NCBI GenBank assembly: GCA_021413665.1
Contig: JAIOPW010000402.1
Location: 1 to 9,971, forward strand
Source: Rhodocyclales bacterium
GTDB taxonomy: Bacteria; Pseudomonadota; Gammaproteobacteria; Burkholderiales; Rhodocyclaceae
DNA length: 9,971 nucleotides
Direction: 5' to 3'
Shown: in pieces, positions 1-6,772 of the stretch
How the letters are laid out: every line of letters begins with the position of its first letter
How positions within the stretch are numbered: position 1 is the first letter of the stretch
Notes under the pieces: generated by a model
The model's input: the letters and a program-made list of their open reading frames with translations, nothing else
The model's database searches: none
What the model was told of the DNA's origin: nothing
Program-made: the position numbers and the translations under genes

Positions 1-1503
1 CGCCAGCGGCAGCGGTGCTTCCATCAGGATGCGCAGCACGCCCAGCGCGGCGCGGCGCAGGCCGAAGGGATCCTTGTCGCCGGTGGGAACCTGGCCGATG
101 CCGAAGAAGCCGATCAGCGCATCGAGCTTGTCCGCCAGCGCCACGGCGCAGGCGACATGGCCTTGCGGCAGCGCGTCGCCGTTGAAGCGCGGCTGGTAGT
201 GGGCCTGGATGGCGTCGGCCACCGCGGCGGGTTCGCCGTCGGCCAGCGCGTAATAGCGACCCATGATGCCTTGCAGTTCCGGAAACTCGCCAACCATGTC
301 GGTGACCAGGTCGGCCTTGGCCAGCAGTGCCGCGCGTTCCGCCTGCGACACGTCGGCGCCAAGGCGTTGTGCAATCTTTGCGGCCAGTTTGACCAGGCGG
401 TCGACGCGCTCGCCCTGGGTGCCGAGCTTGTTGTGGTAGATCACCCGCGACAGCTTGCCGATGCGCGCCGAGAGCGGCGTCTTCTTGTCGGTCTCGAAGA
501 AGAACTTGGCGTCGGACAGGCGCGGCCGCACCACGCGGGCGTTGCCGGTGATGATGTTGGCGGGATCCGAGACCTTCATGTTGGAAACGACGAGGAAGCG
601 GTGCGTCAGCTTGTCACCATCCATCAGCGGGAAATATTTCTGGTTCGCCTTCATGGTCAGGATCAGGCATTCCTGGGGCACGGCGAGGAATTCCGGCTCG
701 AACTGCGCCTCATATACGGCGGGAAATTCGACCAGCGCGGTGACTTCATCGAGCAGCGCGTCGTCGCGCAGCCAGGCGAGCTGTCCGGCGGCGCGGTCCA
801 GTTGCTCGACAATCATCGCCCGGCGCTTGTCGAACGAGGCGATGACCTTGCCCTGCTTTTCCAGCAGCGCTTCGTAGTCCTCGGCGCGCGGAATGTCGAT
901 CACGCCGACGCTCATGAAGCGGTGGCCGCGCGTGACGTTGCGGCTGGCGAGGCCCAGTACCTGGCCATGGATGATGCGACCGTCGTGCATCATGACCAGG
1001 CCGTGCACCGGCCGGACGAACTGTGTCTCGCCGGCGCCCCAGCGCATCAGCTTGGCCACCGGCAGTTTCTTCAGTGCGGCTTCCGCCATCCCCGCCACAT
1101 GTTCGTCGATGCGACCGCCGGTTTTCTTTATGCGGGCAACGAAATATTCCGCCCCGCTTTTACCGCCCGGGTCGCTCTGCTTTTCCAGTTGTGAGAATTC
1201 GACGCCGGCCGAACGCATGAAGCCTTCGAGCGCCTTGGTCGCCGTGCCGTCAGCGCCGACTCCCGAAGCCACCGCCGGGCCTTTCTTTTCGATCACGCGG
1301 TCCGGCTGGCTTTCCAGGCACTCGTCGAATTGCAGCGCCAGGCGGCGCGGCGTGGCAAACCAGCGTCCGGCATTGCCGGCCTCGATGAAGCCGGCCTCGC
1401 TCAGGGCCTTTTGCATCTGTTCGCGGAAGGACAGGCCCAGTTTCGCCAGCGACTTCGGCGGCAGCTCCTCGGTGAGGAGTTCGATCAGCAATGTTGCTTT
1501 CAT
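1..1503 (-). CDS. glyS: Glycyl-tRNA synthetase beta subunit (partial, C-terminus cut by window edge)
   Basis: Beta chain of the bacterial alpha2beta2 glycyl-tRNA synthetase, which charges tRNA-Gly in the cytoplasm together with GlyQ. Reading the minus strand from ATG at 1503 gives 501 uninterrupted codons to the window edge. The family is usually about 690 residues, so roughly the last quarter (the C-terminal tRNA-binding region) lies outside. Seen in the sequence: an N-terminus MKATLLIELLTEELPPKSL, matching the family's LVEIGTEELPPK opening; LSDAKFFFETDKKTPL near residues 327-342, followed by KLGTQGERVDRL; and DKDPFGLRRAALGVLRI near residues 476-492. All are hallmark GlyS blocks. The start is supported by a GAGG Shine-Dalgarno (complement of 1511-1516) about 8 bases upstream. 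It lies 91 bases downstream of glyQ on the same strand, the usual glyQS order, and is probably cotranscribed with it. The gap carries a hairpin-forming repeat. Identification is firm. Confidence 0.96.
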   Translation of the reverse strand, partial: MKATLLIELLTEELPPKSLAKLGLSFREQMQKALSEAGFIEAGNAGRWFATPRRLALQFDECLESQPDRVIEKKGPAVASGVGADGTATKALEGFMRSAGVEFSQLEKQSDPGGKSGAEYFVARIKKTGGRIDEHVAGMAEAALKKLPVAKLMRWGAGETQFVRPVHGLVMMHDGRIIHGQVLGLASRNVTRGHRFMSVGVIDIPRAEDYEALLEKQGKVIASFDKRRAMIVEQLDRAAGQLAWLRDDALLDEVTALVEFPAVYEAQFEPEFLAVPQECLILTMKANQKYFPLMDGDKLTHRFLVVSNMKVSDPANIITGNARVVRPRLSDAKFFFETDKKTPLSARIGKLSRVIYHNKLGTQGERVDRLVKLAAKIAQRLGADVSQAERAALLAKADLVTDMVGEFPELQGIMGRYYALADGEPAAVADAIQAHYQPRFNGDALPQGHVACAVALADKLDALIGFFGIGQVPTGDKDPFGLRRAALGVLRILMEAPLPLA

Positions 1504-1517
1504 CTCTAAGACCTCAG

Positions 1518-1577
1518 GCAGCCACAGAGGGCACAGAGAAAGACGTTTTGCCTTTCCTCCTCGGTCTCTATGGCCGG
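1518..1577. repeat. CACAGAGG-type imperfect inverted repeat in the glyQ-glyS gap
   Basis: Seen: the left arm (about 1518-1541) contains GCCACAGAGGGCACAGAGAAA. The right arm (about 1553-1577) is a degraded complement, TTTCCTCCTCGGTCTCTATGGCC. The arms pair over roughly 15 of 21 positions if G-U pairs are counted, with a loop of about 11 bases. From general knowledge, repeats of the form CCACAGAGGnCACAGAG are scattered between genes in many proteobacterial genomes and often give spurious peptides such as HRGHRE or LCALCG; both readings occur here. In the glyQS transcript the hairpin ends about one base before the glyS Shine-Dalgarno, so it could affect the GlyQ:GlyS ratio. That effect is inference. 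Confidence 0.55.
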
Positions 1578-1594
1578 TTTTGTTGTTTTGACGT

Positions 1595-2485
1595 TCATGT
1601 TGCGCTTCCCTTGAGCATGGGGAAGCCGAGGCGTTCGCGCGAGTCGTAGTAGGCCTGGGCAATCTCGCGTGCCAGCGCGCGCACGCGGCCGATGTAGGCG
1701 GCGCGCTCGGTGACCGATATGGCGCCGCGCGCATCGAGCAGGTTGAAGCTGTGCGAGGCCTTCATCACCATTTCGAAGCCGGGCAGCGGCAGGCTGAGGC
1801 CGATCAGGCGCTTGGCTTCGGATTCGTACTTGGAGAACTGCGTGAACAGCCAGTCGACGTCGGAATGCTCGAAGTTGTAGGTCGACTGCTCGACCTCGTT
1901 CTGGTGATAGACGTCGCCATAGGTGACACCCGGCGACCAGACCAGGTCGAACACGTTCTCCACGCTTTGCAGGTACATGGCCAGGCGCTCGATGCCGTAG
2001 GTGATCTCGCCCAGCACCGGGCGGCAGGGAATCGAGCCGACTTCCTGGATATAGGTGAACTGGGTGACTTCCATGCCATCCAGCCAGACTTCCCAGCCCA
2101 GGCCCCAGGCGCCCAGCGTCGGCGATTCCCAGTCGTCCTCGACGAAGCGGATGTCGTGCTCCGAGGTGTTGATGCCCAGCGCGCGCAGGCTGTCGAGATA
2201 GAGCTCCTGGATGTTGTCCGGGCTGGGCTTGAGTACCACCTGGTACTGGTAGTAGTGCTGCAGGCGGTTCGGATTCTCGCCATAGCGACCGTCCTTGGGC
2301 CGGCGCGAAGGCTGGACATAGGCGGCGCGCCATGGCTCGGGGCCAAGCGAACGGAGGAAGGTCGCGGTGTGGAAGGTGCCGGCGCCGACTTCGATGTCAT
2401 AGGGCTGGAGCAGGACGCAGCCTTGCTTGTTCCAGAAATCCTGCAAGCGCAGGATGACTTCCTGGAACGTGGGTTTTTGGTTCAT
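1595..2485 (-). CDS. glyQ: Glycyl-tRNA synthetase alpha subunit
   Basis: Catalytic alpha chain of the alpha2beta2 class II glycyl-tRNA synthetase; it forms glycyl-adenylate and, with GlyS, transfers glycine to tRNA-Gly in the cytoplasm. The product is 296 residues, close to the family norm of about 300, and complete. Seen: FQEVILRLQDFWNKQGC at residues 7-23; LQPYDIEVGAGTFHTATFLR at 26-45; VQPSRRPKDGRYGENPNRLQ at 57-76 followed by HYYQYQVVLKPSP; and WGLGWEVWLDGMEVTQFTY at 127-145. These are near-invariant GlyQ blocks. The ATG at 2485 gives the canonical N-terminus, although the Shine-Dalgarno is weak (GGGA) and lies inside a small palindrome (2486-2497) that abuts the start codon. The TGA stop overlaps an ATG (1595-1598) that opens a 30-codon frame of doubtful reality. 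It is followed by glyS and preceded by the ABC ATPase gene 70 bases upstream on the same strand. Confidence 0.97.
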   Translation of the reverse strand: MNQKPTFQEVILRLQDFWNKQGCVLLQPYDIEVGAGTFHTATFLRSLGPEPWRAAYVQPSRRPKDGRYGENPNRLQHYYQYQVVLKPSPDNIQELYLDSLRALGINTSEHDIRFVEDDWESPTLGAWGLGWEVWLDGMEVTQFTYIQEVGSIPCRPVLGEITYGIERLAMYLQSVENVFDLVWSPGVTYGDVYHQNEVEQSTYNFEHSDVDWLFTQFSKYESEAKRLIGLSLPLPGFEMVMKASHSFNLLDARGAISVTERAAYIGRVRALAREIAQAYYDSRERLGFPMLKGSAT

Positions 2486-2516
2486 CGGGAAATCCCGTCA
2501 ATTCGCAAGAGGAGCG

Positions 2517-2522
2517 ATTTTA
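2517..2522 (-). promoter_or_regulatory. Possible -10 element for glyQ
   Basis: Read on the minus strand, 2522-2517 is TAAAAT, five of six matches to the sigma-70 -10 consensus, directly preceded by TG. It would start transcription about 25 bases before the glyQ ATG, a sensible leader length. No convincing -35 box lies 16-18 bases upstream; the sequence there is GC-rich. glyQ may instead, or also, be read through from the ABC gene. Confidence 0.35.
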
Positions 2523-2555
2523 CAGGGTTTGCACCGGCGGGCAGGAGGCGTCGAA

Positions 2556-3365
2556 CTAGGGAGCGATCCGCAGATCCTCGCGGTAGGGCGCGCTCTTCAT
2601 GTGGAATGCCACCGGCCCCGTGGGCCGGGCGTGAAGGAACTGAACCACGAAGGGAAGATCGGAGGCCAGCAGTTCAGGCGCCGTACCTTCGGCCTGCACC
2701 AGGCCATCGTGAAGCAGATAGACATAGTCGACAACCTTCAGCGATTCCGATACATCGTAGGTCACCACGATGGACGTTGCCCCCAGCGCATCGTTCAAGC
2801 GCCGGATCAGCAGTGCAATCACGTTGAGCGAGATCGGGTCGAGACCGGCGAAGGGCTCGTCGTACATTGTCAGCATTGGGTCCAGGGCGATCGCCCTGGC
2901 CAGGGCCACCCGCCGTGCCATGCCGCCCGACAACTCATTCGGCATCAGGTGCGTGGTGCCGCGCAGGCCCACCGAGTGCAATTTCATCAGCACCAGGCTG
3001 TAGATCAGCTCTTCCGGCAGGTCGGTGAGTTCGCGCATGGGAAAGGCGATGTTTTCATACACCGAAATGTCGCTGAACAGGCCACCCGCCTGGAACATGA
3101 GCCCCATGTTGCGGCGCAGTTCGTAGAGGCCGGCCTTGTCCAGTTCATGCACTGTGCGACCATCAACCTTGATGCAGCCACGGTCGGGCCTGAGTTGCCC
3201 GCCGATCAGCCTGAGCAGGGTGCTCTTGCCCGAGCCGCCGACGCCGAGGATGGCCACCACCTTGCCGCGAGGGATCTTCAGGTTGATGCCGTTGAATACC
3301 TTCCGCCCGCCATAGGAGAAGTGAAGGTCTTCGATCTCGATGAGGAATTCAGAATCCTGGCCCAT
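2556..3365 (-). CDS. MlaF-like ABC transporter ATP-binding protein, orphan, with H-loop Tyr
   Basis: ATP-binding subunit of the MCE/Mla type, the family that powers phospholipid or lipid transport across the Gram-negative envelope; cytoplasmic face of the inner membrane. The product is 269 residues, normal for MlaF. Seen in order: Walker A GVGGSGKST (41-49), Q-loop FQAGGLFSDISVYENIAFPM (Q92), signature ELSGGMARRVALARAIALDP (LSGGM 145-149), Walker B LTMYDEPFAGLDP (165-177), and an MlaF-like tail with PFVVQFLHARPTGPVAFH. The last core motif, VVTYDV (201-206), has Tyr203 where ABC ATPases normally carry the H-loop His; the codon is TAC at 2759-2757. No permease (MlaE), MCE-domain (MlaD) or MlaC/MlaB gene is next to it; glyQ follows directly. 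It is therefore either a separately located or duplicated MlaF, or one with altered hydrolysis. The ATG at 3365 is the only in-frame ATG nearby; its Shine-Dalgarno is weak. A TAGAAT (3424-3419) could be its -10. The family call is strong; the exact role is uncertain. Confidence 0.9.
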   Translation of the reverse strand: MGQDSEFLIEIEDLHFSYGGRKVFNGINLKIPRGKVVAILGVGGSGKSTLLRLIGGQLRPDRGCIKVDGRTVHELDKAGLYELRRNMGLMFQAGGLFSDISVYENIAFPMRELTDLPEELIYSLVLMKLHSVGLRGTTHLMPNELSGGMARRVALARAIALDPMLTMYDEPFAGLDPISLNVIALLIRRLNDALGATSIVVTYDVSESLKVVDYVYLLHDGLVQAEGTAPELLASDLPFVVQFLHARPTGPVAFHMKSAPYREDLRIAP

Positions 3366-3482
3366 GGTCTTGCTTACCCGTTCGATTGGCGCCCCGCTGT
3401 ATTGGTCGGTGCCTGGAGATTCTACGACGGGGACGGACCGGCGCGAAAATGGAAGGGGGAGGCGTCCGGTTGTTCGGGCATT

Positions 3483-3518
3483 GCACGCCCGCCACGGTCT
3501 TGTACGCGGCGGGCGTGC
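3483..3518. other. Strong 11-bp hairpin after the tandem rhodanese gene
   Basis: GCACGCCCGCC at 3483-3493 is perfectly complementary to GGCGGGCGTGC at 3508-3518, with a 14-base loop. It begins 10 bases after the rhodanese stop codon (3528-3530) on the minus strand. There is no U-run after it in that direction, so it is not a textbook intrinsic terminator. It could end the mRNA by protecting its 3' end or by Rho-linked pausing. A weaker bulged stem (3437-3444 with 3462-3470) follows before the ABC gene. The rest of the 162-base gap shows no gene. Confidence 0.55.
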
Positions 3519-3527
3519 TGTTCGCCG

Positions 3528-4568
3528 TCAGCAGACTTTCCCTGCCGGGCAGGCCGCCTTTGCCGTATGGCTGGAGTGCAGTTCTCCGATCATGCGCTCG
3601 AGCTCGTCGACCTTGCGTTGCATGGAAGCGAGCCGCCCGTTCATGGCGCCAACATTGAAGAAGGTCTCGCGTTCCGCAGGGGCGTCGAGGCGCGCGGCAT
3701 AGCCGAGCCAGGAGGAGTCGTAGACCTTGACCTTGTTGAAGCCCAGCGTTTCCAGCACTGCCGCGGTTTCCGCGGCGCGCACGCCGCTCTGGCAATAGAC
3801 GACGGTCTCCTTGTTGGGGTCGAGCCTGGCGTACAGGTTGCGCAGTGCGTCCGCCGGGGCAAGGCCGGCGCCCTTGTTGTCAGGCACCTGGCGACGCGAC
3901 ATCTTGGCATTGGTCTCGGGGTCCTTCCAGTTCTGCTCGTACGGGATGTTGACCGACCCCGGAATGTGCCCGCCACGGATGGCGCGCACGTCGTTGCCGA
4001 GGAACTCGCCGGCGGTGCGCGCATCGATGATCTGGACCGCGCCTGCCTTGGCGCGGCTTACCACGTCTTCGGTGCTGGCGATCAATTCCGGGCGCGGGGA
4101 CAGCTTGAGCGCGACCGCCGGCAGCTTCGCATCGGCGGTATCGACCGGAAGGCCGGCGTCCTGCCAGCCTTCGATGCCGTCATGGAAGACACTGACTTTC
4201 TGTGCGCCGAAATATTGCAGGGCGAAGCGGCCGAAATACGCATAGGGATTGCCTCGATCGGCGTAGACGATGACTTCCCTTGCCGGATCGACGCCCGCAT
4301 TGCCGAGGATTTTCTCGATCTGGGCGATTTCGATGAAGTCTTCGGTGACCGGATTGCGCAACACGTTGCCGGCATCGCCGATGCTGACCGCACCGGGAAT
4401 ATGGCCCTTGCGATAGAGCGGCGTGGCGCGAACGTCCCAGATGATGGCGCCACGCGCTTGCGCCGCCTTTACCGCCGCCGCATCAATGATCGGCGAGGCG
4501 AGTGTGGGGATTGCGAAGACAGCGGTCAGCAGGGGCAGAAGCGACTGCAGAAAGGTGCGCAAGTTCAT
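3528..4568 (-). CDS. Secreted tandem-domain rhodanese (sulfurtransferase)
   Basis: Two-domain thiosulfate/3-mercaptopyruvate sulfurtransferase-type protein, predicted periplasmic. Such enzymes move sulfane sulfur through a cysteine persulfide. The product is 346 residues. Seen: signal peptide at residues 1-25 (MNLRTFLQSLLPLLTAVFAI, then PTLAS before SPIIDA). The first rhodanese domain (about 28-145) has WDVRATPLYRKGHIPGA, but its catalytic position reads VIVYADRG, with Ala103 in place of Cys, so it is inactive, as is common in two-domain members. The second domain (about 165-300) has IDARTAGEFLG, RGGHIPGSVNIPY and the active loop VVYCQSGVRA (Cys259). An extra C-terminal tail (about 305-346) contains a helix-forming, heptad-like stretch and ends CPAGKVC. 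The ATG at 4568 is chosen because it gives the signal peptide and has GGAG 9 bases upstream; the frame stays open far upstream, but only as the shadow of the kinase gene. It has its own promoter just upstream. Confidence 0.92.
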   Translation of the reverse strand: MNLRTFLQSLLPLLTAVFAIPTLASPIIDAAAVKAAQARGAIIWDVRATPLYRKGHIPGAVSIGDAGNVLRNPVTEDFIEIAQIEKILGNAGVDPAREVIVYADRGNPYAYFGRFALQYFGAQKVSVFHDGIEGWQDAGLPVDTADAKLPAVALKLSPRPELIASTEDVVSRAKAGAVQIIDARTAGEFLGNDVRAIRGGHIPGSVNIPYEQNWKDPETNAKMSRRQVPDNKGAGLAPADALRNLYARLDPNKETVVYCQSGVRAAETAAVLETLGFNKVKVYDSSWLGYAARLDAPAERETFFNVGAMNGRLASMQRKVDELERMIGELHSSHTAKAACPAGKVC

Positions 4569-4597
4569 TGGTTTTTGCTCCGTTGGTCGGGGGGGGT

Positions 4598-4617
4598 GCA
4601 GGCATACGCAGGCATAC
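4598..4617. repeat. Perfect 10-bp tandem repeat at the rhodanese transcription start
   Basis: GCAGGCATAC occurs twice without a gap (4598-4607 and 4608-4617). It starts immediately after the predicted -10 box of the rhodanese promoter and would cover the transcription start. A 10-bp direct repeat places both copies on the same face of the helix, as expected for an OmpR-type or other dimeric regulator. The base sequence differs from the TTGTAACA array further right. A run of eight G (4589-4596) lies next to it, in the untranslated leader. Confidence 0.5.
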
Positions 4618-4645
4618 ATTATGGGGGTGCGCCGGTTCCGGTCAA
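4618..4645 (-). promoter_or_regulatory. Sigma-70-type promoter of the tandem rhodanese gene
   Basis: Reading the minus strand, TTGACC (4645-4640) is followed after 16 bases by CATAAT (4623-4618). Each hexamer matches the sigma-70 consensus at five of six positions. The start would fall near 4611, giving a leader of about 43 bases before the ATG at 4568. It lies in the 109-base gap after the kinase gene, so the rhodanese can be expressed independently of the two-component operon. It is the best-looking promoter in the window. Confidence 0.65.
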
Positions 4646-4677
4646 GCTGCGGTGCGGCGAATGTCTGTGACGAAGTG

Positions 4678-6012
4678 TCATTGGCCGGGCAGGCCCGGCG
4701 CCTCTTCGAGCGGAATCCGCACGCAGGCGGCGGTGCCACCGTCGGGCCGCGCCGCGAGTTCGACCGTCCAGCCGTTGGCGGTAGCCAGTTGGCGCACGAT
4801 GGCCAGGCCCAGGCCACTGCCGCCGGTGCGGCTGCTGCGCGAGGGCTCCAGCCGATAGAAGGGCTGAAACACTTTTTCACGCTCCTCCTCTGCAATGCCC
4901 GGTCCACGATCGAGGACGCAGATCTCGACATGGTGTTCGGAAATCCGGTATTCGATGTCGATTGCTTGTCCGGCGCCATAGCGCTGGGCGTTGTCGACCA
5001 GGTTGGAGAGGATGCGCTTGAGCGCCAGCGGGCGCACGCGCAGTCGGCAATCGGGGCCCTTGTGGCCACGAATCTCGGCGCCCGTATGCGCGAATTCCAT
5101 GGCGACTCCGGCGAGCAGGTCGCACAGATCGAGTTCCACCGATTCCTTCTCGGCGAAGTCCCGGCTGACTTCGAGGCAGCGGCCGATCAGGTCGTTCATG
5201 CCCTCGACGTCGCGCAGCACGCGCTCGAGAAGGCCCTTGTCGGGTTTTTCCGAGAGCATGCCCAGCGCCAACTGGATTCGCGACAGCGGTGTCCGCAGGT
5301 CGTGCGAGATGCCCGCGAGCAGGGTGGTGCGGTTGGTCAGCAGCTCCTCGACCTGTTCTCCCATGCGGTTGAACTCGCGCGCCAGCGTGGCGAGCTCCGC
5401 CGGGCCGGTTTCCGGCAAGGGTTCGAGTCGCTGGCCCTGACCGATGCGCTGGGTCGCGGCCGACAGGCGCGACAGGGGCGCGATCAGCCGGTGCGCGAGC
5501 CAGGCCGAGGTGACCAGGGTAACCAGGGCGCCGACGGACAGGATCAGCAACAGGGCAAGCGAGGGTTGCACCGCGACCCGGCTGGCGGGGAAGCCGACGC
5601 GCACTTTGGCACCGGCTGCCGGCAGGTCGGCCCAGTACCAGAGCTCGCCATTCTCGGTGCGGCTGGCGAGCAGCGTAACGGCCTGGCCGCTGCGCGCGCT
5701 CAAGGCGGATTCAAGCAAGCGGAAATAGGGCAGCAGGCTGCTGAACCCTGACACCTCGCGCAACGGGTCCTGCACCTGCAGGCGGTGCAGGCGGTCGATG
5801 CGCTCCCGCAGCTGCGGTCGCTCGGCGGGCGGAGCCGAGTGCCAGGCTTGTGCCGTTCCCAGCATCAGTGCGGCGACATCGTCGGTGGCGTCGCGGCCGA
5901 GCGGGATCAGGGCGAAATACGTGATGACGGCGAGGGTGAACACCTGGAAGGCGAACGACACCAGCGCGATCACCAGCGCGGTGCGACCGAACAGCGTGCG
6001 CGGAGCCATCAT
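4678..6012 (-). CDS. EnvZ-like sensor histidine kinase
   Basis: Inner-membrane sensor that autophosphorylates on His and passes phosphate to the adjacent OmpR-type regulator. The product is 444 residues. Seen: first membrane helix at about residues 11-37; a periplasmic segment of about 110 residues (40-149) with no recognisable sensor fold and no cysteines; second membrane helix at about 150-173; HAMP linker at about 174-226; HisKA with GISHDLRTPLSRIQLALGML (phospho-acceptor His237, EnvZ-like); N-box NLVDNAQRYG (337-346); G1 DRGPGIAEEE (368-377); F-box VFQPFYRLEP; and G2 GGSGLGLAIVRQLATANG. All ATPase motifs are intact. The start ATG (6012) overlaps the regulator's TGA by four bases (ATGA), so the pair is translationally coupled; a second ATG follows at once (6009). 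Its position beside the divergent haem-protein/FadL cluster suggests that cluster, or its substrate, is the target or signal. Confidence 0.95.
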   Translation of the reverse strand: MMAPRTLFGRTALVIALVSFAFQVFTLAVITYFALIPLGRDATDDVAALMLGTAQAWHSAPPAERPQLRERIDRLHRLQVQDPLREVSGFSSLLPYFRLLESALSARSGQAVTLLASRTENGELWYWADLPAAGAKVRVGFPASRVAVQPSLALLLILSVGALVTLVTSAWLAHRLIAPLSRLSAATQRIGQGQRLEPLPETGPAELATLAREFNRMGEQVEELLTNRTTLLAGISHDLRTPLSRIQLALGMLSEKPDKGLLERVLRDVEGMNDLIGRCLEVSRDFAEKESVELDLCDLLAGVAMEFAHTGAEIRGHKGPDCRLRVRPLALKRILSNLVDNAQRYGAGQAIDIEYRISEHHVEICVLDRGPGIAEEEREKVFQPFYRLEPSRSSRTGGSGLGLAIVRQLATANGWTVELAARPDGGTAACVRIPLEEAPGLPGQ

Positions 6013-6719
6013 GCCCGGGCAGTGCCTCCGGCGGGCGAAAACAGATAGCCCTCGCCCCAGACCGTGCGCAGGTAGACCGGGTGGGCCGGGTCGGGCTCGA
6101 TCTTGCGGCGCAGCCGCGTAACGCGGACATCAACCATGCGGTCGAAGGGCCCTCGTTCGTAGCCCTTGAGCAGATCGACCAGGGCGTCGCGGCTGAGTAC
6201 GCGGTCCGGATGTTCAAGCAGGACCTTGAGCAGGGAAAACTCCGCACCCGACACCTCGATCTCCTCGCCGTTGCGTGTCAGGCGGCGGGCGTCGAGATTG
6301 ACCTCGAAGGGGCCGAAGTGGCGCAGGCGCCCTTTTTCCGCGACAGGCTGCCGGCGGCGCAGCACCGCCGCCACGCGTGCCAGCAACTCGCGGTGGCTGA
6401 AGGGCTTGGGCAGATAGTCATCGGCCCCGACTTCGAGGCCGACGATGCGGTCGACTTCTTCGCCACGCGCCGACAGCATGATGATCGAGGGTGCGCCTTG
6501 TCCGCCGAGCCCGCGCGCCAGCGACAGGCCGTCCTCGCCCGGCAGCATGACATCGAGCAGCAGCAGATCCACCGGGTGGGTCGCAAGGTGGCCCTTCATC
6601 GCGGTGCCGTCGCCTACCCCCGTTGTTTGATAGCCGTTGTCCGAAAGATAGCGCACCAGCAGTTCGCGCAAGCCCTCGTCGTCATCCACCACCAGTATGC
6701 GACTGCGGCATTCAGCCAT
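6009..6719 (-). CDS. OmpR-family response regulator
   Basis: DNA-binding partner of the overlapping kinase. The product is 236 residues. Seen: receiver domain (about 6-122) with acidic residues Asp12-Asp14 in LVVDDDEG, phospho-acceptor Asp56 in LLLLDVMLPGEDG, Ser83 in IIMLSARG and Lys105 in DDYLPKPFSHREL; then a winged-helix domain (about 132-230) with FEVNLDARRLTRNGEEIEVS, EFSLLKVLLEHPDRVLSRDALVD and a recognition helix around DRMVDVRVTRLRRKIE, ending TVWGEGYLFSP. ATG 6719 is chosen because it gives the standard N-terminus and follows GGAG/CAGGG. A start at 6773 would add 18 unlike residues and run through the repeat array. The TTGTAACA direct repeats lie only 16-53 bases upstream of its ATG, pointing to autoregulation together with control of the divergent genes. 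Confidence 0.96.
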   Translation of the reverse strand: MAECRSRILVVDDDEGLRELLVRYLSDNGYQTTGVGDGTAMKGHLATHPVDLLLLDVMLPGEDGLSLARGLGGQGAPSIIMLSARGEEVDRIVGLEVGADDYLPKPFSHRELLARVAAVLRRRQPVAEKGRLRHFGPFEVNLDARRLTRNGEEIEVSGAEFSLLKVLLEHPDRVLSRDALVDLLKGYERGPFDRMVDVRVTRLRRKIEPDPAHPVYLRTVWGEGYLFSPAGGTARA

Positions 6720-6734
6720 GACCCTGCCTGCTCC

Positions 6735-6772
6735 TTGTAACAAGTTGTAACACCTGCTGCATCTGTGCAACA
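6735..6772. promoter_or_regulatory. Helically phased TTGTAACA direct repeats, probable OmpR-type operator
   Basis: TTGTAACA is present at 6735-6742 and again at 6745-6752, exactly 10 bp apart. GTGCAACA at 6765-6772 matches six of eight bases, exactly 20 bp further on. OmpR-type regulators bind direct repeats spaced about 10-11 bp, often with GTAACA-like halves, and an OmpR-type regulator gene begins 16 bases away. The array sits between the two divergent operons, so it could control both. No good sigma-70 -35/-10 pair is visible for the plus-strand genes, which fits an activator-dependent promoter. The repeats are seen; binding is inferred. Confidence 0.65.

Noticed and set aside
157..1194. 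345-codon plus-strand open frame opposite glyS
   Set aside because: It is the shadow of glyS, whose translation carries unmistakable GlyS motifs; the plus-strand product resembles no family.
2486..2497. Palindrome CGGGAAATCCCG next to the glyQ start codon
   Set aside because: Arms are only five bases; such short palindromes are frequent in GC-rich DNA, and nothing else supports a regulatory role.
2427..4670. 747-codon plus-strand open frame
   Set aside because: It runs antisense through glyQ, the ABC ATPase and the rhodanese, all with clear family motifs; such long empty frames are common opposite high-GC genes, and its translation shows no recognisable domain.
3528..5069. 513-residue reading of the rhodanese frame starting inside the kinase gene
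   Set aside because: The extra N-terminal part is antisense-like shadow sequence of the kinase in another frame; the ATG at 4568 has a signal peptide, a ribosome binding site and a promoter upstream.
4423..5751. 442-codon plus-strand open frame opposite the histidine kinase
   Set aside because: The minus strand encodes all histidine-kinase motifs in register; the antisense product is low-complexity and has no ribosome binding site or context.
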